Source of the DNA: Schoenoplectus triqueter
Lineage: Eukaryota > Streptophyta > Magnoliopsida > Poales > Cyperaceae
DNA: 40,032 nucleotides
Reading direction: 5' to 3'
Assembly (NCBI GenBank): GCA_964058805.1
Contig: CAXKVV010000744.1
Coordinates: forward strand, 1-40,032
Position 1 is the stretch's first letter. Each line of letters opens with the position of its first letter. Made by a program: the position numbers and the translations under genes. Shown here piece by piece: positions 9,909 to 21,030 of this stretch. Under the pieces are notes generated by a model that did no database searches, was not told the DNA's origin, and worked only from the letters and a program-made list of their open reading frames with translations.

Positions 9909-10747
9909 GCCATCCTGGGTTCATCTTCAGGAAATATGAAAAAAGGAAGCGATTTTTTTACTACCAGCTGCACCTGACCATGAGTCACATACACATTTGA
10001 CGATGACTGTCTTCCGATCCAGGGATTTTTCCGTTCAAGGATTTTTTTCCATCAATCAGACGGTGACTGTCTTCCGATCCAAGGATTTTTCCGTTCAAAA
10101 CAACGATAGCCCGACAATGGATTATGGACTATATGCCCGAAGGGATGCACTTCACAAACAATACAATGGTGATGGTGATGGTGGTGGTGATTTCGGGTGA
10201 CGAGAGGGAGGTTGGCAGGCGGGTCCACGATGCCCACCAATTTACTCCATCTCTCGTAGCCTGGTTGTAGCATAACACAAATTGGAGAACTGTATCATGA
10301 AGATAAGAGCTTTGTGGATCTTCATATCTTTCCTGTTGTAGTTGAAAGCAGGTTCTGGCTATTTTCATACGATCCAATTTGTCAGTTAAAGAAAATCATG
10401 GTTCTAAATAGCGTTAGCTGTTGTCATACAATCCAAGTCGTCACTTTTTCAATAGTTTTTTTATTAATAATAGTTTGAACCCATGAGAACTAGCAATAAT
10501 TTTCTTAACATATTATTAGGATCATGATAAATCTGAAGCATGATTTGAATAATCTACAATGAGTGGTATTCTTTTGAAAAAAAATATATCGACGATGTCC
10601 TGAGTTTAAAGTGAAAGGAGAAAACAACTCTTAAGCTCCGGTGAGGCCAAACTTTGACCTAGTGAGTTGTAAAAATGCAATTGAAGTATGCTAGGCTTCA
10701 TCGTTTTCTCAAGCCTACTCCAAAATGGTGCAATTGGTGCTGGATTT
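9909..10747. other. Intergenic sequence with a 60-bp direct repeat and a GGTGAT microsatellite
   Basis: gactgtcttccgatcca, then gatttttccgttcaa, occurs at about 10005-10040 and again at about 10065-10099. An (ATGGTG)-type microsatellite lies at 10166-10192. On the minus strand, 10129-10377 is open for 82 codons with varied composition (RTCFQLQQERYEDPQSSYLH), but it runs into the microsatellite and I recognise no family, so it is not called as a gene. Confidence 0.45.
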
Positions 10748-11942
10748 TGAGACGGCTAGTGTCGGATTTTTTATCTGACACTAAAGCCTCTGATACTATA
10801 ATACGGACATAACAAAAAAATTCAACACTAATTAAAATAAGAGAAATAAGAGAAGGATCAGTTGACAATGAGTTATTTCGATAACTTTGACAATAAATCT
10901 CTACAAAAATACAAAAAAAAATCTTAAAAATAGAAAAAAAAGTTTATAGATGTGTTCTTCTATCTTTAGATTGATGGTCATTCAAATTTCATGTAATTTC
11001 ATTATCGTTTGATAGTCCATCAAATATTATTAAATTGAAACCGTTGTAAATTATAAGAAAATTTGATAGTTTTTTGTGGACTATCAAATAATAATGAAAT
11101 TACATAAAATTTTAATGATCATCAATCTAAAGGTAGAAGAATACATCTATAAATTTTTTTCTATTTTTATTTTATTTTTAAATTTTTTAGAGATCTATTG
11201 TCAAGATTGTCAAAATAACATATTATCAACTGATCCCTTCTCTTAAAATAATTAGTGTCAGATTTTAGTGTCGGATTTTTGGAAATTTTATACTTTTAAT
11301 GAAGATCTCACACTATTTGTTAAATATATATATTTTTAAGAAAGAATGAATTAGTCATTTTAAAAATATATATAGTTAGAATAATACCTGTTAAATATGA
11401 TTTCATGTATTCAATAGTAATATGAAGTTAGACAATGATAAACAAAATAAAATTCTGTTTCACCCCTCATACACTATCGTTAGTCGCAAATTATAAAATG
11501 TCTAAAATAGATAGTGTCATTTTTTTATAAAAGACGGATACTAAAATTTACCAACTTATTAGTATCGATTTTTTAGAAAAAAATTTACATTAAAAATATA
11601 TATTTTTTTAGACATTAATACTTCTATGATCAAAACTGACACTAATTTTTTTATACTTTTACCGTCTAAAAATTTGTCAATAAAATTTATTGACTCATTA
11701 GTGTTGGTTTTTTTTATGAAAATCTGACACTAAAAGTATAAATTTAGTGTTGATTTGTTATAAAAAATTGACACTAATGAGTCAGTAAATTTTAATGTTA
11801 TTTTTTTTAATAAAAATTCGATACCAATACCTGTGCATCAGTGTTGAATTTTTTAGAAATTCGATACTGATATTTTAATATCGTCTATTTTTATTTTATC
11901 GGCACTAATGTGACAACACTGTTTCATTATTCTAGACTAGTG
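10748..11942. mobile_element. Degraded CACTA-like element remnant, containing a nested MITE
   Basis: The region is full of short motifs in both orientations: agtgtcggattttt and ctgacactaa, for example at 10756, 10779, 11264, 11700 and 11790. This arrangement is typical of subterminal repeats of CACTA (En/Spm) transposons. The right edge tctagactagtg at 11931-11942 reads CACTAGTCTAGA in reverse complement, a CACTA-type terminus. I do not find the matching left terminus, so the left edge is uncertain. No transposase is visible. The remnant is interrupted at 10841-11242. Confidence 0.45.
10841..11242. mobile_element. Intact palindromic MITE, 402 bp, Mutator-like (9-bp duplication TTAAAATAA)
   Basis: The ends are GAGAA...GGATCAGTTGACAAT on the left and, in reverse complement, GAGAAGGGATCAGTTGATAAT on the right. 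The flanks carry TTAAAATAA at 10832-10840 and 11243-11251, a 9-bp direct duplication as expected for Mutator superfamily elements. The left end has a small extra duplication (ataagagaa). The arms are near full length with central inner palindromes (gatagtccatcaaat and tggactatcaaataat). This is the best-preserved member of the family also seen at 2328-2525 and 2545-7785. Confidence 0.75.
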
Positions 11943-12159
11943 TTGAAAATTTAAAAAGAACTTACTGTACTAAGCAGCTATATAAACTTGTTGACAATTT
12001 TAGCTCAAGAATCTGAACAATCAGATAAAATAAAATTGAAATAGGAAACCAAACATTATAGAAATAGTCCATGTGATCCATATAATTATCGTGCCTCTAA
12101 AAAACCGAAGAGATCGGTTGTTGATGTAAAAAACAGTCTGAATCTGTAATATAATTTAA
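11943..12159. other. Intergenic sequence
   Basis: No gene or repeat recognised. Confidence 0.4.
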
Positions 12160-12366
12160 GGGTGTGTTTGAATGAGGGGTGGGCTAGTGAGAAAAATCAC
12201 TAACTTAAGAGTTAGAGTAGTGGTTAAATTAATTTTTTGTTGGATTAGTAGAATAGTCACTAACTCAATATTTTTGAAGAGCTATTTTCTCACCCAAACA
12301 TAGAATAACAATACAAATAATAGCTAACTCAAAAAATTATTATTCTTCACCCATCCAAACACACCC
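12160..12366. mobile_element. Tourist-like MITE (PIF/Harbinger), 207 bp, TSD TAA
   Basis: The left end GGGTGTGTTTGAATGAGGGG and the right end, in reverse complement GGGTGTGTTTGGATGGGTGA, form the terminal inverted repeat. TAA flanks both sides (12157-12159 and 12367-12369). A 3-bp TAA duplication with GGGTGTGTTTG-type ends is the Tourist/PIF-Harbinger signature. No coding capacity. Confidence 0.85.
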
Positions 12367-12369
12367 TAA

Positions 12370-12598
12370 ACTAATATTTGACTTCACACCTCTTTTCTAA
12401 TTGATTTGTGAATAGTCTTGATTTCAACTTATTCCATTATCTTGAAATCCTATCCGTAAAACCTATCTAATGACGAAGCGAATGCATGCATTGAACATTC
12501 ACCATTTTGAAACTTATTTGTTCATTTCTTCCATTAATGTATCACTGAAAACTCTTGACACGGTGTGTCTGCTTGCATGTGCCGTGCTTGTGTCATAT
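12370..12598. other. Intergenic sequence
   Basis: No gene or repeat recognised. Confidence 0.4.
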
Positions 12599-12757
12599 TA
12601 GGAGCGAAGCTAGAATTTTAAATTAGAGAACGAGATTAGAAGGGTCAGACATTCATTATAAAAAAAAAATTAAGGAGACCGGATATACAATTTTCTGAAT
12701 ATTTTACAAAATTATATATATATTTTGAACGTTTCTGAAAAATTGAATCCGTCACTA
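12599..12757. mobile_element. Short degraded hAT-type MITE
   Basis: The left end TAGGAGCGAAGCTAGAATTT and the right end ttgaatccgtcacta resemble the degenerate GGGGCGGAGCCAGGATTT / GGATCCGTCCCTG ends of a common plant hAT (Tip100-like) MITE. The flanking 8-mers (tgtcatat and gtcacatg) match only partly. Weak call. Confidence 0.35.
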
Positions 12758-13014
12758 GTCACATGGCTGCTACAAGTTCCCTGTTGAGTGGCTAGCGCAC
12801 TGAGCACTGAAGGCAAGGTGCCAAGCACGCATGTTCCATGTTAGAACACGGAAAGATACATGGAGACGCTTTGGCTTGTTTTTATGTTAGAACACAGAAA
12901 ACAAATTCTTTCTTTTTAAGCTATTATAATATTTTTAAGTGAAAATTTCCACAATTTTCTTTTTTTTTTTTCAATTATTCCAATGGAACATTCTAATTCA
13001 TCATGTATATATTA

Positions 13015-13335
13015 AAAGAATTCATCTAAGTAATTTAGATAAAATAATTAAGAGTTCAAATAATAAAAAAAAACTCTATTAAGTCCTATATAAAAAGTTC
13101 ATATATATATTTTTTTAAATTTACCATGCATGTATGAAAAAAATTCATCTAAACAATTTAAATAAATAATTAAGGGTTCAAAGATTAAAAACTCTTTAAT
13201 GATATCTATCACTTATATAGTATAGATTAGATTGAGTTCTACGTCAAGAATTCATATAAAAAATTTTCAAATTCATCATACATACATAAAAAAACTTCAT
13301 CTAAATAATTTAGATAAATAATTAACATCTCCAAA
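13015..13335. repeat. Three degenerate direct copies of a 40-bp block
   Basis: ttcatctaa, then taatttagataaataattaa and g-gttcaaa, occurs near 13020, 13140 and 13295. Each copy includes the short palindrome ATCTAAATAATTTAGAT or a variant. Flanking words (catcatgtatata, ccatgcatgtatg, catcatacatacat) also recur, so the full unit is about 120-155 bp and diverged. Confidence 0.55.
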
Positions 13336-13353
13336 CATGTTCAAGCATAATGT

Positions 13354-13491
13354 CAGGGGCGGAACTACTTAGATGATTTGGAGTCCCAGGACCCTGGCTG
13401 ATATTTGAAAAAAACTCACGTCAAGTAATGACCGTAAATATATTTTAACTAAGGACCCCAGTGAAAAAAAATTAGGGACCCCAATCTGCGC
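13354..13491. mobile_element. Left terminus of an older hAT-like remnant that received the later insertions
   Basis: CAGGGGCGGAACTACTTAG at 13354 is a typical plant hAT (Tip100-like) terminus. The sequence is cut at 13491 by the 13492-36701 hAT, whose duplicated target ATCTGCGC belongs to this older sequence; the remnant would continue at 36710. No matching CCGCCCCTG right end was found in the window, so it may be truncated. Confidence 0.4.
13484..13491. repeat. 8-bp target duplication ATCTGCGC of the hAT, left copy
   Basis: ATCTGCGC occurs here and at 36702-36709, immediately outside TAGTG...CACTA ends. Eight bp is the hAT superfamily duplication size. Confidence 0.85.
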
Positions 13492-14311
13492 TAGTGTATT
13501 AAAATCGGGACGGGTCGGGTCGGGTCGGGACGGATTATGGTGGGTCGGCGGGTTTTGACGGGACGGGTCAACGGGTTTACACGGGACGGGTTAGGACGGG
13601 TCCATTTTGGGGGGTTTGGCCGCGACCCATCCTAGACCCGTCAGGTCGGATGGGTTGGGACGGGTCGGGTCCAAGGGTGGGGCAGGTCGGGTTGGGAACG
13701 GGACGGGTCGGCGGGTCAAATTTGTTTTCTAAAATTCTGAAAAATTTAAAAATCGTTATAACGGTTCAGTAAATCGTTGCAACGGTTCAATAAATCGTTG
13801 CAATGATTTATGAAACATTATAACGATTTATGAAGCATTATAACGTTTCAGCTCAATTGATCCAACGGTTGTTATTCTTTCTAAACTGTTATAACGATTA
13901 TCAAACCGTTATAACGGTTCAGGCACTGATATGACTCAAAATAAACTGAAATAAAATTTTAAACGAAATAATTTAAGTAAAAAATTAAATAAAATCTTAA
14001 AGCATTGGAATAAAATGATAGAACATTAAAAAAGTGAGTTTTTTTTAAATTATAAAAATTAAAATAAATGGGTTAAAAATAAAGTTATTCTCCTCCTTTA
14101 TTCCGGGTTTGGGACCGGCTATGTAATACATAGGCGAAGTTATAACTTTTTTTTGGTTAGTAATGTTTATTGAAAAATAATAAAAATGGAAAAAATAAAG
14201 AATATAAGTGTTTAAAAATACCGTCTAAAAATTCGAGTTCATAAACCATAGATCATTTTCTGGCATACCATCTGAGTCTCCATCCGCTTCTGTCATAAAT
14301 TCACCGGATGA

Positions 14312-16098
14312 TTATTCTATGGGTGCATGTTGATTATGTTGTTTTGCATCAAACCAATCTTTCAAGCATACGAGTCGTTCGAATGTCTTTGCACCCAATC
14401 TGTTGTGTTTATCTGTTAGTATACTGTTTGCTGAACTAAAACAGGATTCAGAAGGGACTGTTGACACTGACACGACAAATATATCACGTGCCATCATGGC
14501 GAGAGTTGGATATACAGTTTCATTCCTCTTCCAATAACCGAGAATGTCAATACCGTCGGGTTCTATACTTCCTAAACAATAGCTAACTAATTCATTCATA
14601 TTTGTTTGCATTTGTGAGTCGTCATCTTCCTCCAAGTCTCGCAATAATGCAGACCGGCTATTGCTCCTGACATATTTCAAGAAATTAAAAATATTAATCT
14701 CACAATATTATAATAATATAACGAGTTCGAATATTATAAATATGTTAGATTTTAGTACCTAATATTATGAGGATTTGAAGAAGATGATTGATTCGTTTGG
14801 TTTGCATAAAGTTGAGTATTGTATAGGTTGAACATTTCTTCTAATGCGGATGTCACACGTTGTTCCTCCCCGATATGTGGTAAATTTAGATTCTTCTTAT
14901 ACCGTTCAAGCAATTTTATAGTATATTTCTTCTTGAATGAAGGATGGAGATAATTGATAATAATTATAATGAGAAGAACTTTGTCCCAATATTTTAGGAA
15001 TTTTTCTCTCATGGCTTCTATAATCGGTGACAGAGGTGAGTCACCGTGCACATCCTCCGCGATTCGATTAAGATCTATATTCTCAAAATCATGGTACACC
15101 TTGAAAAAAATAAAATAAATTAGTAATGAAATAATTTAAAATTATAACGAAAAAAATACAAGACGAAAAAAATAAACCTTGGATATCAAATAGAGAGCAA
15201 TTGATGTGCGGATGGTATGTACAAGCATGATAGTTGGACAGTTGCGTTGAAGAAAACTTCTAAAAATATGTGAAGTTGTTCGAGTTGGTCTCATTCTTCT
15301 ATGGAGCATAATAATGGTAATCTCTCGGGTGAGTTACGTAGGATCTCACTTATAGCATGTTTGTATGGAAGGACACGGTGTAGCATTCTATATGTTGAAT
15401 TTCAACGTATATCTATATTCCATGGCACTCTTAACTTGCTCAAATTTAATCGTCCATACAAGACATGAAAATCTTATTTTCTTATATTATTAGAATAAAT
15501 ATGATGAAAACCATCTTTAAATTTATAAATTAAATTATTGACGGAAGTTGTTTTCAAACCCGCCTTAACAGTTAAACTAAGAATATGACATGCACATTTT
15601 TGATGAAATATTCTACCATCCATAATTGGGTTTAGTGCACGTATAAAATAATCAATAGATTTAATATTATTGCTTGCATTATAAAAAAAATTAAAAATAT
15701 TTTATTCTCTAAATCTCTTTTCAAATTATACTCATGCAAAACATTTATAATGGATTGATAAATAATTTGTGCGGTGTGCGGATAATTCATGATTCAAAAA
15801 TTTAATACTTTTTTTTTGTAAAATACAGTCATGATCAATATAATGAGCAGTAACACAACTATAACTAAGACCATGTTTACCGGCGGTCCATATATCAGAT
15901 GTAATTGATATTTTATATGTTGTAACTACAAATATGGCCAATAATTCATTTTTTCGTTCAACATATTATTTTTTTTAACTCAGATACCATTTTGTTATGA
16001 TGGAACCTTTTGTATAATGGTTGACCACAATCTCTAATTACCAATCGGGCAAAATCGGTACAATATGTCATACTTATTGGTTGTTCTTTTTTCGCTAT
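14312..16098 (-). pseudogene. hAT transposase, C-terminal two thirds (broken)
   Basis: Minus strand. Entering from the LTR junction, the first frame reads IAKKEQPISM, then CTDFARLVIRDCGQPLYKRFHH, a conserved hAT region just after the BED finger. Next, at 15941-15732, come ITSDIWTAGKHG and VTAHYIDHDC, the start of the RNase H-like catalytic core. At 15099-14752 are MREKFLKYWDK and a basic region. At 14680-14312 is the hAT C-terminal dimerisation domain, with GYWKRNETVYPTLAMMARDI, then VPSESCFSSANSIL and LVCLKDWF, ending at TAG. Several frameshifts and stops separate these pieces (for example after position 15732 and around 15970), and the stretch 15100-15730 is badly decayed, so the protein is not functional. 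Introns may account for some breaks (AT-rich gap near 14700). Confidence 0.85.
16094..16098. repeat. 5-bp target duplication GCTAT of the LTR retrotransposon, left copy
   Basis: GCTAT at 16094-16098 and 35124-35128 directly abuts the TG and CA ends of the element. The transposase reading frame (ARYIA followed by KKEQP) continues across the two flanks when one copy is removed. Confidence 0.95.
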
Positions 16099-17542
16099 TG
16101 TTTACCCCTGAAAATTCGGGGAATTGAAAAGGCAACTTGGGACAAAAGATTAAAAAATTCAAGGAGAAATTTAAAAGCCCGAAGAGACTTAATTCAAGTC
16201 CAGAAGCACCACGAAAAAAGAAGAATTCAGTGAAATGCTCAAAAATCAAAATTCTTAAGAAAAGAATTAAAGGCCGAAGCTCTACAGATTCAAATCGAAA
16301 ACCTCTTCGAAACCTAAAATCTCAAAACTCAAGTTTTATGGTAAAATCAAATTCTCCATAAAATTCTGAGAATTTTCATATATTACTTGATATTTTTGGA
16401 GTTACAGAAGTCAAAGAAATTCCAAATTATCGATTAATATAATGAAAAATTAATTAATCAAGCGTTAAAAATTAATTGATGCTTGACCAAGGGGAAAAAT
16501 GGTAAATAAAAATTACCATAAATTTTTTTATATTTCAAGGAATTTTTGAGCAAATTTTGGTGCAATTTGGACAAAGGGATCTTTGAGAAACAATTTAAAA
16601 GCAAAGGAGAAATAAGAAAATCAGCAAATGGAGGGCTCCAATTAAAAATCAAAATGGAGAGGGGGCTAAATTCGAAAATGTCATTGCTACAGTAACCCGA
16701 GCTGCTACAGTACCCGAGCTTCCATTGTCCAAATTCGAAAATGGTGATGGTGCTCCCGTGCGACGAAAACCCACATATTATATACCGTTGGAAAGAGCAC
16801 GGTGAGGAGAATACAATGAGATAAAGAACTTGCAAAATGGCTGAGCGGTTTGGGAGAAAACTGAAGGGAAAGTTTCCGATCCAAAAATGAAATTGAGCAA
16901 TCCGAGTCATAATTGATCAAATTGACACTTCAAACACCTTCTCCATAGTCACAAGAGATTGTTTGAGGGCTTGGTTGAATTTCATAAGCTTTAAATTGGT
17001 GAGATCACGAACTCGCAAATCGGGTCAAAAACCGAGTTGGTCAAACTCTATATCAGAGCATTCTATTGATTAAATAAACATTATAGATCAATTCCTGGGA
17101 TCAATTAGATGCTAATCAAGCTTTGAAACACAAGAAATGGTGAAGAAATGAAGGAGAACGACTATGTGGCTTGAAATCGGGTTTGAAGGCAAAAACGGGT
17201 CTCGGGTGCATAATTATGATCCGGCAAGGTCCAAAATGCAGGAAGGGAGTGGCAAGAACGTGTTTGAACCTCTATAACCTTCTAGAAGTCCCTAGAATCA
17301 TCTGGTGACCAAGTGGTGGTTAGGGAGGGTAAATTTGTAAATTTTCAGCAAACATAACAAACTCCACTTGTGCCCCACTTGCCCTCTCAGCTGTTAGAGC
17401 ATATTTAAAACACTTAGAACTGGTCTAATACACCACAAAATGTTCAGAAGAGTATGAGAAGATGAATGAAGGGAGTTGGTGCATAAATTGGTCAAAGAAG
17501 AGTCAAACCGATCTCATACACCCATCTACTACCCCCTAGGCC

Positions 17543-17549
17543 TATATAA
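17543..17549 (+). promoter_or_regulatory. Candidate LTR TATA box 1
   Basis: TATATAA in the context cctatataaacccctctcct, a strong plant core promoter shape followed by a pyrimidine-rich stretch. The same site is at 31663-31669 in the 3' LTR. AATAAA at 17809-17814, about 260 bp downstream, would fit the R-region poly(A) signal. If used, R would start near 17575. Confidence 0.5.
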
Positions 17550-17808
17550 ACCCCTCTCCTCCTTCAAATGCAAGAGACACAACCCATCCCAAGCTGAATG
17601 CTAATCCAAAACGCTGCCAAAACCGATTGAAGCTCAAATTAGATACAAAATAAGATCCAATCTTTGAGTTGAGATCAAAATCAAGCCCAAAGATACAAGA
17701 TTCAATCAAATCATCTTCTACTCAAGATACAAATTAGATCTAGGTAGCCATATATCATGTAAATATAGATATCAAGAGTGTATTAGAGCTTGTAATTTTG
17801 ATTCGTGC

Positions 17809-17814
17809 AATAAA
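17809..17814 (+). terminator. Candidate poly(A) signal AATAAA
   Basis: AATAAA in gtgcaataaagatg, preceded by tgtaattttgattc. It lies in the expected place downstream of TATA box 1. The counterpart in the 3' LTR is at about 31929-31934, where it would end the genomic transcript. Confidence 0.4.
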
Positions 17815-17883
17815 GATGAAAATTTTCATGGGCAATATCGATTTTTCTTCTTTTCTTGATGTTCTTATGTTGCAATTCGATTT

Positions 17884-18550
17884 TTTTATTTTCTTTCTTT
17901 TCTTTTAGCTCAAATCTGTATACAAACATAATTGAATGTTAGATTGAAGCTAAATGATGCATTTAAATCATTTAAGATCAATGAATCCCTTATAAATGCA
18001 AAATCAGCCCTAAAATGGTTGAAAATGCAATAAAAAAGAAAAACGGGATGAGATCTACTCCAAATCTTATAAAACTTTCAGATCTAGTAGAAATAAGTCA
18101 TATGAATCTAAAGAAACTGATTTTGTATTTTTTTGATTTTTCTATAAAAAGTTATAGCCTTTTTAATTCTAAAAAACAGCAAGTTCTGGTAACATCAATT
18201 CATCTTTTACTTTTTTTTTTATTTTTTTTTTGTTTTTTTTATTTTCTTTCTTTTCTTTTGGCTCAAATCTGCATACAAACATCATTGAATGTTAGATTAA
18301 AGCTAAATGATGCATTTAAACTGTTTAAGATCAATGAATCCATTATAAACGCAAAATCAGCCCTAAAATGGCTGAAAATGCAATAAAAAGAAAAATAGGA
18401 TGAGATCTGCTCCAAATCTTATAAAACTTTCAGATATTGTAGAAATAAGTCATATGAATCTATAGAAACTGATTTTATATTTTTTTGATTTTTCTGTAAA
18501 AAGTTATAGCCTTTTTAGATCTAAAAATCAGCAAATACTGGTACAGCATT
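17884..18550 (+). repeat. Tandem duplication inside the LTR (period about 354 bp)
   Basis: The unit starting tttttattttctttcttttc, then ctcaaatctgtatacaaaca, occurs at 17884 and again at 18238. Both contain tgatgcatttaaa, gcaaaatcagccctaaaatgg and ataaaactttcagat in the same order, with scattered differences between copies. The same duplication is in the 3' LTR (about 32004-32670), so it predates this insertion. Confidence 0.85.
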
Positions 18551-18774
18551 TTCCTCTTTTGCCCCTGATCTGATTCGAAAATAAAAAATCATATCTCTGC
18601 TACTCCAATTTAATTGAAATTTTGTGAGCATCTAGATCTAGTTATAATGCATCTCTCTGTAATTTTTCATAATTTTTGGAGCTTCGTACAATTTTATATG
18701 CATTTATGAATCTTCAGCTAGTATATTATAATAATCTTGTTCATAATAAAATAAAAATAACTCTATAAACTCTT

Positions 18775-18993
18775 GTGCCGGCTGAGTTCAGTCGTGAGCC
18801 CATGGTTTTAAAGAGTTATAAGGCATGTGCCGGCTGCATTCAGTCGTGAGCCCTTGTCTTTATCTAAAATATAAAAATTATTTTTTATAATAAACAAAAC
18901 TCTTCTAAATCTCGTGCCGGCTAATACAAAGTCGTGAGCCCTTGATTTTGAAGATTTATAAGGCTTGTGCCGGCTAATACAAAGTCGTGAGCC
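18775..18993 (+). repeat. Four copies of a 27-bp GC-rich motif in an AT-rich LTR
   Basis: GTGCCGGCT, a variable centre (gagttca, gcattca, aatacaaa), then GTCGTGAGCCC. Copies lie at 18775-18801, 18827-18853, 18914-18941 and 18967-18993, arranged as two pairs separated by about 60 bp. Copies 1-2 share one centre and copies 3-4 another, so the array arose by duplication of a pair. GGCT and AGCC within each copy can pair. The same array is at about 32894-33112 in the 3' LTR. Confidence 0.85.
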
Positions 18994-20892
18994 CTTGCCA
19001 TCAATAGAAATCAATAACTAAAAGAGTTTAAATTCAAAAGTTAAACTATTTTCTAAAACTAAAAATATATTTTCAGTTTTTTTTCTAAATTTTATTTGAA
19101 ACTTCTTTGTTAAATAGCCTTAAAGTGCATTAAAATGATTTCAAATAAGAAAGTTTTCAACATAACAATTGTTCATCATAACCTTATTGATAGTATCATA
19201 ATCTGGTTTGAAAGGTTTCTTAAGCATATTTTTCAAAAATATCAAAAATACCCTCAGCTGTCCAGTTCAGTCCTTTATCAGAAAAGAATTAAAAAACTGT
19301 ACCGATCCGTGAATTTAACATATATATATTATTTTATATTCATAAAATATATATCAAGAAGAGCTTGTATAAAAATGTTCATGCAAAAATACGCTTTAAA
19401 TACCTTTCAAATAAGCAAAACAATCCTGACAGCTCATTATTTTCAGAACCGTCCTCTTTTGATATTTTACTCAAAACAGTACTTTTTAAAGCTCAAAATG
19501 AAAAGTGTTCAACATGAAAGTTGTTCGTAACATCCCATTTCATATTTCTGTTAAATAAAATCAGTATGTTATTAACGTATTTTACTTTAAAACAAATAAT
19601 AAACAGTATTATCAGCTGAAGTCTTCGTAAGTTTTCACATTTGTCCATTTCTAATATTCCTTCCGAAATAATATTTTAAAGGATTCAAATTAAAAAATAT
19701 TAAAAATAAAAGTTTTTCATAACATTGTCATTAATATTTTTATCAAATAAAATTAGTATCTTACTAATATATTTTTCTCAAAAAGTCTAAAAAGATCACT
19801 ACATGATTATGTTTTCTTTACCGATAAAAATCAGAAAAATATTATGGTCCATTCTAAAAAAATATTTTAAAATCATAAATATTTTGATAATAAGTATAAA
19901 TAAAAATATAATAAAATTTCTTTATAAATAGATCTTAAGAAAATAAATTAAAAATAGTTTCATAATAAATCATTTTAATTAAAGAATAATCATTTCAAGA
20001 TAAAATATAATAATTAGAATAAAAATCATAATAAAATAAAATAAAAATAATGCATTCATTGAAAATATATAATAAAAAGAAATAACATAAAAAAAATAAT
20101 AAGATAAAAAATTTCTTAATATAAATAAATATAATTTTTATTCATTAAATCAAATTCTAAATTAAATAATTCTAAATAAAAATATATAAAAATACAAAAA
20201 TAAACAAAATTAAATATATAATGAATAAAAAAATAAAATAGATATAACTCTTATTCAAAATCAAATAAAAATTAAATAAAAATGAATTAAATAAATAAAT
20301 ACATAAATAAAAAGTAAAAGACTTTATGATTTTTATTTTTACCAATTAAAAATAAATTCAATTTTAAAACTAAATCAACATTCACCTAAAATAAAGATCA
20401 AAATAAAAAAATAAAAAGTAACTCTCAATTTCAAAATTAAATAAATTTAAATATCAATAAATAAATAAAAATATTAGTAAAAATAATAATAAAAAACTAA
20501 AAGACTTTTTTTTCTTCTTATCAAATAAAAAAAATTCAATTTTAGAATTAAACCAACCTTAATCTAAAATAAAAATAAATCTCAATATTCAAGACTAAAT
20601 AAATTTAAATAAGATAAGTTCAAATAATAAATAAATAAATAAATAAATCATTTTATCAATAAAAAATAAAAAGTCAATTCACATGGTGTAAACTACCTTG
20701 AAAACTCCATATACTTCATGCCCTTACTCACAGTGACCGCTTAAAATTGCTTAACTATTTTGTTTATTTTCTCTTTCTTAATCAGAGGTTCCTCGGGTTC
20801 AAAGCCCAGGGTAATTAACAATGGGGGCTTGCGCCCATTGGAATCTTAAAGACCCCACAATCTCTAAAACCTTTAAATGTGCATTCCAAATT

Positions 20893-20902
20893 TATATAAA
20901 TA
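20893..20902 (+). promoter_or_regulatory. Candidate LTR TATA box 2, near the LTR end
   Basis: TATATAAATA lies about 100 bp before the LTR end, followed by accccaatgcacacttag. If used, U5 would be very short and most of the LTR would be U3. Whether this or the 17543 site is the real promoter cannot be settled by reading. Confidence 0.4.
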
Positions 20903-21003
20903 TACCCCAATGCACACTTAGAGGGATCTCCGTGTCCTTCTTCCGCAATTCATCGTCCAGTTCCTTTTTCAGGGCGGTGAGAGGCGCGAAAAAGGGTCGC
21001 ACA

Positions 21004-21030
21004 GGATCTGGCACGCCCGGTGGGACCAAG
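21004..21030 (+). other. Candidate primer-binding site
   Basis: Five bases after the LTR end, TGGCACGCCCGGTGGGACC starts with TGG, as required to pair with the CCA end of a tRNA. I cannot name the tRNA with confidence. Confidence 0.55.

Larger units (their letters stand above)
13492..16098 (-). mobile_element. hAT transposon, left arm (3' side of the transposase gene)
   Basis: The element runs 13492-36701 and is about 4.2 kb once the 19-kb LTR insertion and one GCTAT copy are subtracted. Its ends are TAGTGTATTAAAA (left) and, in reverse complement, TAGTGTTTGAAAA (right). A GC-rich subterminal block of repeated ACGGGTCGGG words lies at 13505-13720, followed at 13750-13925 by repeats of aacggttcagtaaatcgttg. 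The mirrored GC block is at 36415-36680. The transposase gene lies on the minus strand between these blocks. The size, 8-bp duplication and transposase domains agree with an originally autonomous hAT. Confidence 0.85.
16099..21003 (+). repeat. 5' LTR (4,905 bp)
   Basis: Begins TGTTTACCCCTGAAAATTCG, ends GGGTCGCACA. Contents in order: A-rich coding-like but unlikely frames to 16,900; a TATA box at 17543 with an AATAAA at 17809; a 354-bp-period duplication (17884-18550); four copies of GTGCCGGCT...GTCGTGAGCCC (18775-18993); 1.7 kb of extreme AT-richness (19,000-20,690); and a second TATA at 20893. Differences from the 3' LTR seen by eye: 16328 C/T, 16488 C/T, 17198 G/A, 17216 A/G, 17441 T/C, 20963 C/T, plus single-base length differences near 16714, 18211 and 20966. 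Confidence 0.95.

Noticed and set aside
10052..10377. Minus-strand open frames possibly encoding a host protein piece
   Set aside because: One frame has varied composition but runs through an ATGGTG microsatellite and gives no recognisable family; too short to call.
13505..13720. GGGTCGGGTC repeats resembling telomeric or centromeric satellite
   Set aside because: They are not the plant telomere repeat and match the subterminal block at the other end of the same hAT.
16137..19530. Several open frames in the 5' LTR, each repeated in the 3' LTR
   Set aside because: Their repetition follows from LTR duplication, not selection. They are Lys/Asn/Ile- or Phe-rich, as expected by chance in AT-rich sequence.
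20785..20812. tRNA-like T-arm (cctcgggttcaaagcccaggg) near the LTR end, present in both LTRs
   Set aside because: A TTCAA loop with a partly paired stem is visible, but I found no matching acceptor, D or anticodon arm nearby. At most a tRNA-derived scrap.
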